A DNA stretch of 38,033 nt. Source: an uncultured Ectothiorhodospiraceae bacterium. GTDB lineage: Bacteria > Pseudomonadota > Gammaproteobacteria > UBA9214. The notes under the pieces are model-generated. The model was not told the DNA's origin, ran no database searches, and saw only the letters and a program-made list of their open reading frames with translations. Location: contig CAMYIO010000017.1 in assembly GCA_947258515.1 (NCBI GenBank), positions 1 to 38,033 on the forward strand, given 5' to 3'. Both the position numbers and the translations under genes were made by a program. The first letter of the stretch is position 1; every line of letters starts with the position of its first letter. Positions 33,458 through 38,033 of the stretch are shown here, one piece after another.

Positions 33458-35038
33458 TTATTTTTCCGGCGGGTTTGTCGCCATGCCTGCTGCCTTAATC
33501 CGGTCCAGCGCCTTCTGGCTCTTTTCCCTTCTGATACGCTTTTCCGACAGTGGCGGGCACTGATGGTCATCCCAGTAGGTCAGCTGGCAATCGAGGCAGT
33601 AGTGGCATTCGTTCGGGTTGATTTCACCGGTCGGGCGGATCGCCTGCACCTCGCACTGCCGCGCACAGATCTGGCAGGGCCGGCCGCACTCCTTGCGCCG
33701 CCGCAACCAGTCGAAGATGCGTAGCGGTGCGGGGATTGCCAGTGCCGCGCCCAGCGGACACAGGTACTTGCAGAAGAACTTGCGATTGAACACCGCAATG
33801 AGCAGCAGACCCAGGGCATACAGCAGAAAGATTCCACTGCGGTCAAAATGCATCACGATGGCCGTCTTGAACGGCTCCACCTCGGCGGCCCGAGCAGCAT
33901 AACCGATGGACTGCAGCGACAGGCCGAACAGTGCCACAAAGATTATGTACTTGATGGCGGTAAGACGCTCGTGCACCACATCCGGAAACTTGTATTCAGG
34001 GATCTTCAGCCGCTGGGCCAGCTGATGCAGCAGTTCCTGCAAGGCACCGAAGGGGCACAGCCAGCCACAGTACACACCGCGTCCCCACAACAGCAGGGTC
34101 AGGGCCACGTACCCCCACAGTATGAAGATCAGCGGGTCGACCAGGAACGACTGCCAGCTAAACTGGTGCAGGATGGCATTGATAAAGGTCAGCACATGGA
34201 TAATCGACAGCTGGGCAAGGGTGTACCAGCCAATAAAGAACAGTGTAAACAGCAGGAAAGCAGTGCGCACGCGCTTCAGTAACGCGGGCCGACGGGTCAA
34301 CCAGTCCTGGAACAGCAAAATAAGTGAAAGCATCACCAGCGCAACCAGCAATACCGTGACCTCCCAGACCCGATCGCGCCATACAGAGACCCAGAAGGGC
34401 TCCGAGGACTCGCCCAGCCACCAGGCAGGTGGCGGTGAAGTACTGGCATCGGCCTGCCCGATGTCAGCGACCGTTCCAGTGTCTGCGGATTGCCGGGGAA
34501 TACCGCGTGTTGCGGCCACCTTCTGCACGGATTTCATGACCGTGGCATTCATGACCATGGCCGTAATAGTGGCACCGGAGATGCCATCGATGGTCACATA
34601 GCCATCGCGTTCCGCGCCGCCCAGTTTGACCTTCTTGTCAACCGTGACCCCGCGGTACTGCTCAACATAGTGCTCGAGGTCCTGATCGGAGATACCCACG
34701 ACCAGGATGGGCTCGGAATGCTCCGTGATTTTGAGACCGGTGATCTGCCCCTCCAGATCAAGGCCAACCAGCAGCGTGATGGGCTCGCCGGAGTAGGCCG
34801 GAATCGGCGCAATATCGGAGGTGCGCATCAGGTAACCCAGCAGCACCTCGTCCCGATACACCGGCGCGGCCAGCGGCTCACCTTCAAACTCGCCGATATG
34901 CGTTGCCTGCGGGAAGTACTGCTGCGCCACTCCGTCGACGCCAGTGGCGCACGCAGACTGGATGATACCGGCCATACCGAGCAGCCAGATGCACAACCAG
35001 GCATACAGTGGAAGACTGTCACGTTGATACGTTGTCAT
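33458..35038 (-). CDS. nirI: NosR/NirI-family flavin and iron-sulfur membrane protein
   Basis: This 526-residue inner-membrane electron-transfer protein has a signal/first helix (residues 12-30) and a periplasmic FMN-binding domain (about 45-180) with SGATIT at 154-159, where Thr159 would carry covalent FMN. About six membrane helices (225-430) follow with CGWLCP and CKYLCP (Cys324/328 and 423/427), then two 4Fe-4S motifs (Cys451/455/458/462 and 478/481/484/494). NosR and NirI are around 680-720 residues, so this is a short form lacking part of the periplasmic domain. Position beside nirS supports NirI, needed for nirS expression or activity. No nos genes are in view. Confidence 0.82.
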   Translation of the reverse strand: MTTYQRDSLPLYAWLCIWLLGMAGIIQSACATGVDGVAQQYFPQATHIGEFEGEPLAAPVYRDEVLLGYLMRTSDIAPIPAYSGEPITLLVGLDLEGQITGLKITEHSEPILVVGISDQDLEHYVEQYRGVTVDKKVKLGGAERDGYVTIDGISGATITAMVMNATVMKSVQKVAATRGIPRQSADTGTVADIGQADASTSPPPAWWLGESSEPFWVSVWRDRVWEVTVLLVALVMLSLILLFQDWLTRRPALLKRVRTAFLLFTLFFIGWYTLAQLSIIHVLTFINAILHQFSWQSFLVDPLIFILWGYVALTLLLWGRGVYCGWLCPFGALQELLHQLAQRLKIPEYKFPDVVHERLTAIKYIIFVALFGLSLQSIGYAARAAEVEPFKTAIVMHFDRSGIFLLYALGLLLIAVFNRKFFCKYLCPLGAALAIPAPLRIFDWLRRRKECGRPCQICARQCEVQAIRPTGEINPNECHYCLDCQLTYWDDHQCPPLSEKRIRREKSQKALDRIKAAGMATNPPEK

Positions 35039-35098
35039 GCGACGGACCGGGAAGCGGAGGGGTAGACGTGACGCTATCTGTGTCAGCAGCCAGCCACC

Positions 35099-35112
35099 TT
35101 GACCTGTGTCAA
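35099..35112. promoter_or_regulatory. FNR/DNR-type box upstream of the NirI-like gene
   Basis: TTGACCTGTGTCAA is a perfect dyad lying 61 bases upstream of the NirI-like ATG. TAGCGT at 35076-35071 on the minus strand is at class II distance with three of six consensus matches. The divergent small gene at 35226 could share the site. Confidence 0.78.
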
Positions 35113-35225
35113 GTGATTCGATGCAAGTGCGATTTTACACCTGGCGGCATCGCCGCACTCTTGAATATCCTGCGGGTGCCTTGACCTGCCTACAGTTTCA
35201 TACACGATGGTAGTATGCTGCGCCG

Positions 35226-35408
35226 ATGGAAATCATCTATTTCACCCTTGCCGCGATTCTGCTCTACGTGGGTGCCGACTGGATCCTGAGGCGCATTGAA
35301 ACGGCCGCGGGCAAACGGCTGGAGTACCGCAGCCTGATATTCTTCGTCATTTTATTAACGATGGCGGTGACCTCGTTCACCCTCATCCGCACCCTGACCG
35401 GCCAGTAG
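35226..35408 (+). CDS. Small two-helix membrane protein
   Basis: A 60-residue protein with two membrane helices (about 3-19 and 34-55) joined by a basic loop (LRRIETAAGKRLEYR), which should face the cytoplasm. The length, ATG start, GC use and position between nirI and the terminal reductase operon suggest a real gene. No clear ribosome site is visible. I do not recognise the family. A stable hairpin follows the stop, at 35423-35453. Confidence 0.6.
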   Translation: MEIIYFTLAAILLYVGADWILRRIETAAGKRLEYRSLIFFVILLTMAVTSFTLIRTLTGQ

Positions 35409-35422
35409 ACCGAACCGTCAAA

Positions 35423-35453
35423 AATCCACCGGCAGACAGCCGGTTAGCGGATT
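35423..35453 (+). terminator. Hairpin after the small membrane protein gene
   Basis: ACCGGC and GCCGGT (35428-35433 and 35439-35444) pair around AGACA, flanked by a second stem AATCC/GGATT. A short T-poor tail follows, so it is a moderate candidate. Confidence 0.5.
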
Positions 35454-35479
35454 TAAAACCGATTTGTAGTCATCCCCGC

Positions 35480-35493
35480 TTAACCTAGATCAA
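35480..35493. promoter_or_regulatory. FNR/NNR-type box upstream of the heme-copper operon
   Basis: TTAACCTAGATCAA departs from the common TTGAC half-site by one base, as NNR/DNR targets often do. It lies 93 bases upstream of the first ATG of the operon (35586). TAGTCT at 35513-35518 is a weak -10 three bases short of ideal spacing. Confidence 0.6.
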
Positions 35494-35585
35494 GGAGCAG
35501 ACCAACATTCTGTAGTCTCCTTGCGACTGTTACCCTGCGACAAGTAGTCACACCTATAACTAAAGATGCATTAGGAGGCAACAGA

Positions 35586-35759
35586 ATGGCCGATTCCGAA
35601 CACAACAACGCGTCAGACCCGGGTGATGAGCCTATCCCGGTCATGCAGCGTATTCTTGATAACCCGTTCCTGCTGCTGTTCCTGGGCGTCGTCATGCCAA
35701 CGGTGTTCTATGTGATCTGGGGCATCATGGAAATCGTCACAATTCCAATCGCAAAGTAA
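35586..35759 (+). CDS. Small single-helix subunit of the heme-copper complex
   Basis: This 57-residue protein begins at ATG 35586 behind a strong AGGAGG (35573-35578). It has a polar acidic N-terminus (MADSEHNNASDPGDEP) and one membrane helix (about residues 28-50, NPFLLLFLGVVMPTVFYVIWGIM). It precedes subunit II by 30 bases. Small one-helix subunits (for example CbaD or subunit IIa of ba3 oxidases) occur at this place in B-type heme-copper operons, so it is likely an accessory subunit. The identity is from position, not sequence. Confidence 0.7.
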   Translation: MADSEHNNASDPGDEPIPVMQRILDNPFLLLFLGVVMPTVFYVIWGIMEIVTIPIAK

Positions 35760-35789
35760 GTCGCAAAGAAACCAAGGGAGCACCAAACA

Positions 35790-36323
35790 ATGGCAATCAC
35801 TCCTCCAGCTGAACGCGTGTGGTGGAATCTACCCGTTGCACGTTCTGAAATAATCTGGGTCATCGTGGCCTTTACCTGGGGCCTGGTCATGTTCTCCGCC
35901 ATGGTCTACTGGCATCTGGAAGGTGAACAGAATCTTTCCAACGAAGCCTACCGGATCACGCCGGAAGCCTATCTGGAAAAGGCAACCGCCATGGTCGAGC
36001 AATACCAGACGGGTGAAGAGGCGGGTATGCCTGTCGTTCACCCCCCGCCTGGCAGCGATGTCTATCTCGTTGCCCGACTCTGGCAGTGGTGGCCCATTAT
36101 CGAGTTCGAGAAAGATCAGTCCTACCGGCTGCATCTCTCCTCCATGGACTGGCTGCACGGATTCTCGTTGCAACCGGTCAACATCAACCTGGAGGTCCAC
36201 CCGGGTTATGACATGGTCATCACCATAACCCCGACTGAATCGGGTGAATTCGGGGTGGTGTGTAATGAATTTTGCGGAATTGGCCATCACAACATGATTG
36301 GCAAAATCCTCGTAACCGAGTAA
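35790..36323 (+). CDS. Heme-copper oxidase/NO reductase subunit II with CuA
   Basis: The 177-residue protein has one N-terminal membrane helix (about 20-42) and a periplasmic cupredoxin domain. The CuA site is complete: His123 in DWLHGF, then Cys158, Glu160, Cys162, His166 and Met169 in CNEFCGIGHHNM. The domain is small and lacks a heme c, as in B-type (ba3) oxidases and sNOR. Electrons from periplasmic cytochromes would enter here. AGGGAG precedes the ATG. Subunit I follows after 15 bases. If the complex is sNOR this corresponds to NorS. Confidence 0.9.
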   Translation: MAITPPAERVWWNLPVARSEIIWVIVAFTWGLVMFSAMVYWHLEGEQNLSNEAYRITPEAYLEKATAMVEQYQTGEEAGMPVVHPPPGSDVYLVARLWQWWPIIEFEKDQSYRLHLSSMDWLHGFSLQPVNINLEVHPGYDMVITITPTESGEFGVVCNEFCGIGHHNMIGKILVTE

Positions 36324-36338
36324 TAGGGAGAAATCGAG

Positions 36339-38015
36339 ATGTCAACATTCGAACATCGTGTTTGCCCGGCCACAGGACTGCGCATCCACAAGTCGGCAGA
36401 GAACCTGATCAAGGCCAACGCCGTTGTGGCTATCGTTTTCCTTGCTGTTGGTGGCCTCTTTGGCCTGCTGGTCGCACTCACCCGCTGGCCCGGGGTGCAC
36501 ATTCTCCCGGCTGACTGGTTCTACCTGGCGCTGACTGCACATGGCCTCGACGTGCTGCTGGTGTGGATTATCTTTTTCGAAATGGCGGTATTGTACTTTG
36601 CATCCGCGGTATTGCTGAATTCAAGGCTGGCCACGCCCCGCTGGGCATGGGCCGGGTTTGTACTCATGATCGTCGGTGCCGCCATAACCAATGTCGCCGT
36701 CTTGCAGGGCAATTCCAGCGTCATGTTCACCTCCTATGTACCGATGATGGCAGAACCCCATTTTTATCTGGGTCTGATCCTGTTCGCGGTGGGCGCGTTG
36801 ATCGGCTGCTTTGTATTTTTTGGCACCCTGGTGGTCGCCAAGGATGAAAAGACCTATGAAGGCTCCATCCCGCTGGTGACGTTCGGTGCCATGGTCGCAG
36901 CCATCATCGCGGTATTCACGATCGCCTCGGGTGCCATTGTCCTGATCCCGACGTTCCTGTGGTCGCTCGGCCTCATCGGCAACATTGACAGTCTGATGTA
37001 CCGAACCATCTGGTGGGCCATGGGGCACTCCTCCCAGCAGATCAACGTCGCCGCACATGTCTCGATCTGGTACATGGTTGCCGCCGTGGTACTCGGCGCC
37101 AAGCCCCTGTCGGAGAAGGTCAGCCGCGGGGCCTTCCTGCTGTACATCCTGTTCCTGCAACTCGCCAGTGCGCACCACCTGCTGGCAGACCCGGGCCTCA
37201 GTTCCGAATGGAAGATCTTCAATACCAGTTATGCCATGTACCTCGCGGTACTCGGCAGCATGATTCACGGCATGACCGTCCCTGGCTCCATTGAAGCCGC
37301 CCAGCGGGCACGAGGCTTTACCAGCGGCCTGTTCGGCTGGCTGCGCAATGCACCCTGGAGTAATCCGGCTTTCTCGGCCATGTTCATCTCGCTGGTCACC
37401 TTCGGTTTTCTGGGCGGGATTTCCGGTGTCGTCATGGGTGTCGAGCAGATCAACCTGATCATCCATAACACCATTTATGTACCGGGCCATTTCCATGCAA
37501 CGGTGGTACTCGGTACCACGCTGGCCTTTATGGCGGCCACCTACCTGCTGGTACCACTGATCTTCCAGCGTCAGCTGATCATGAAGAAGATGGCAATGTG
37601 GCAGCCCTATATATTCGGCGTCGGGGTTACGGGTATCTCGGTGTTCATGATGGGCGCGGGCACACTGGGCGTCCCGCGTCGTCACTGGGACATCTCGGGT
37701 GCAGACTCGATTATCAAGTTCGACTTCCCGGGTGCGGCCTACCTGATGATGGGTATGAACGGCATGTTTGCCGTGCTGGCAACTCTCGGCGGCATCATGT
37801 TCATCGTGATCATTGTCGGCTCACTGCTGGTTGGCAAACCGACCGGTGACAAACCACTCGAAGGCCTTACCATGACGACGGTCGCCGAATATGGCAGTGC
37901 AACACATCCGAAGATCCCGGGGACCCTGGTACTGGTTGCCATATTCTTCGTAACGTTCATCCTCTACTACTTCGTCAACTGGAAGTACCTGGCTGAAGTC
38001 TGGCCGCTCCGGTAG
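36339..38015 (+). CDS. Heme-copper oxidase/NO reductase subunit I, B-type, lacking the active-site Tyr
   Basis: The 558-residue protein has about thirteen membrane helices. Seen ligands: His68 (low-spin heme, TAHG), His230 (CuB, WAMGH), His279 and His280 (CuB, SAHHLLADPG), His384 (high-spin heme) and His386 (low-spin heme) in PGHFH. In O2-reducing enzymes His230 is followed four residues later by the cross-linked Tyr (HPxVY); here the run is HSSQQ, so Gln234 replaces it. HH-x-DPG marks the ba3-like B family. The gene may thus encode an NO reductase of the sNOR type (NorY), found with norS and senC in ammonia oxidisers; O2 reduction by a divergent mechanism is the alternative. It is complete at 38015. 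Confidence 0.88.
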   Translation: MSTFEHRVCPATGLRIHKSAENLIKANAVVAIVFLAVGGLFGLLVALTRWPGVHILPADWFYLALTAHGLDVLLVWIIFFEMAVLYFASAVLLNSRLATPRWAWAGFVLMIVGAAITNVAVLQGNSSVMFTSYVPMMAEPHFYLGLILFAVGALIGCFVFFGTLVVAKDEKTYEGSIPLVTFGAMVAAIIAVFTIASGAIVLIPTFLWSLGLIGNIDSLMYRTIWWAMGHSSQQINVAAHVSIWYMVAAVVLGAKPLSEKVSRGAFLLYILFLQLASAHHLLADPGLSSEWKIFNTSYAMYLAVLGSMIHGMTVPGSIEAAQRARGFTSGLFGWLRNAPWSNPAFSAMFISLVTFGFLGGISGVVMGVEQINLIIHNTIYVPGHFHATVVLGTTLAFMAATYLLVPLIFQRQLIMKKMAMWQPYIFGVGVTGISVFMMGAGTLGVPRRHWDISGADSIIKFDFPGAAYLMMGMNGMFAVLATLGGIMFIVIIVGSLLVGKPTGDKPLEGLTMTTVAEYGSATHPKIPGTLVLVAIFFVTFILYYFVNWKYLAEVWPLR

Positions 38016-38033
38016 CCCGACTGAAAGGATGAT

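Noticed and set aside
35181-35203. TTGACC at 35181 as a -35 for the small membrane protein gene or a further FNR box
   Set aside because: No second half-site follows at 4 bases and no acceptable -10 lies 16-18 bases downstream.
36621-37685. A 354-codon frame on the minus strand
   Set aside because: It is opposite the heme-copper subunit I gene, whose metal ligands and helices are clear; the frame gives only a hydrophilic His/Asp/Gln-rich product.

Overview
The window looks like chromosomal DNA of a sulfur-oxidising, denitrifying gammaproteobacterium. The evidence is a Gly/Tyr-rich protein of the sulfur globule type, a complete cytochrome cd1 nitrite reductase (nirS) operon with heme d1 synthesis genes, a CuA-containing heme-copper oxidase or NO reductase, a lipid A aminoarabinose (arn) cluster, and moderate GC content. 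The species cannot be named from the sequence alone.

Layout. 1-3.4 kb: two paralogous DUF5666-type lipoproteins, the first cut by the window edge, diverge around a CRP-like site; a DUF6502-like gene precedes the first. 3.4-6.3 kb: a diheme cytochrome c/DUF302 fusion plus a second DUF302 protein diverge from the sulfur globule-type gene and a MlaC-like gene. 6.4-8.1 kb: a lone HerA/DUF87 ATPase. 8.1-17.4 kb, minus strand: the arn pathway with ArnA split into two genes, an SMR-type transporter, ArnT, and upstream an LTA-synthase-like sulfatase. 17.5-23 kb: patatin lipase, kinase/ATPase fusion, CBS-domain protein, a broken APC permease and an Hsp20. 23.2-24.4 kb: a secreted protein with 11-residue coiled-coil repeats. 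24.5-35 kb, minus strand: NosR/NirI-like protein, nirS, nirC, nirF, nirD, nirL, nirG, nirH, nirJ, a Met-rich membrane protein and an extended nirN. 35.2-38 kb, plus strand: two small membrane proteins and heme-copper subunits II and I.

How it fits together. Six FNR/DNR-type dyads (TTGAC or TTAAC, N4, ATCAA or GTCAA) lie in intergenic regions. They stand ahead of nirS, nirI, the terminal reductase operon, the CBS gene, the Hsp20/permease pair, and the cytochrome-DUF302/sulfur globule pair. Several have a plausible -10 at the spacing expected of class II FNR promoters. This suggests one low-oxygen or NO-responsive regulon across most of the window. Heme d1 would be made by NirDLGH, NirJ, NirF and NirN and loaded into NirS; nirE is not present here. 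An intrinsic terminator between nirS and nirC probably lets nirS mRNA exceed that of the cofactor genes. The terminal heme-copper subunit I keeps all six metal-ligand histidines but has Gln where oxygen reductases have their catalytic Tyr. Together with its position beside nirS, this makes it a candidate NO reductase of the sNOR kind.
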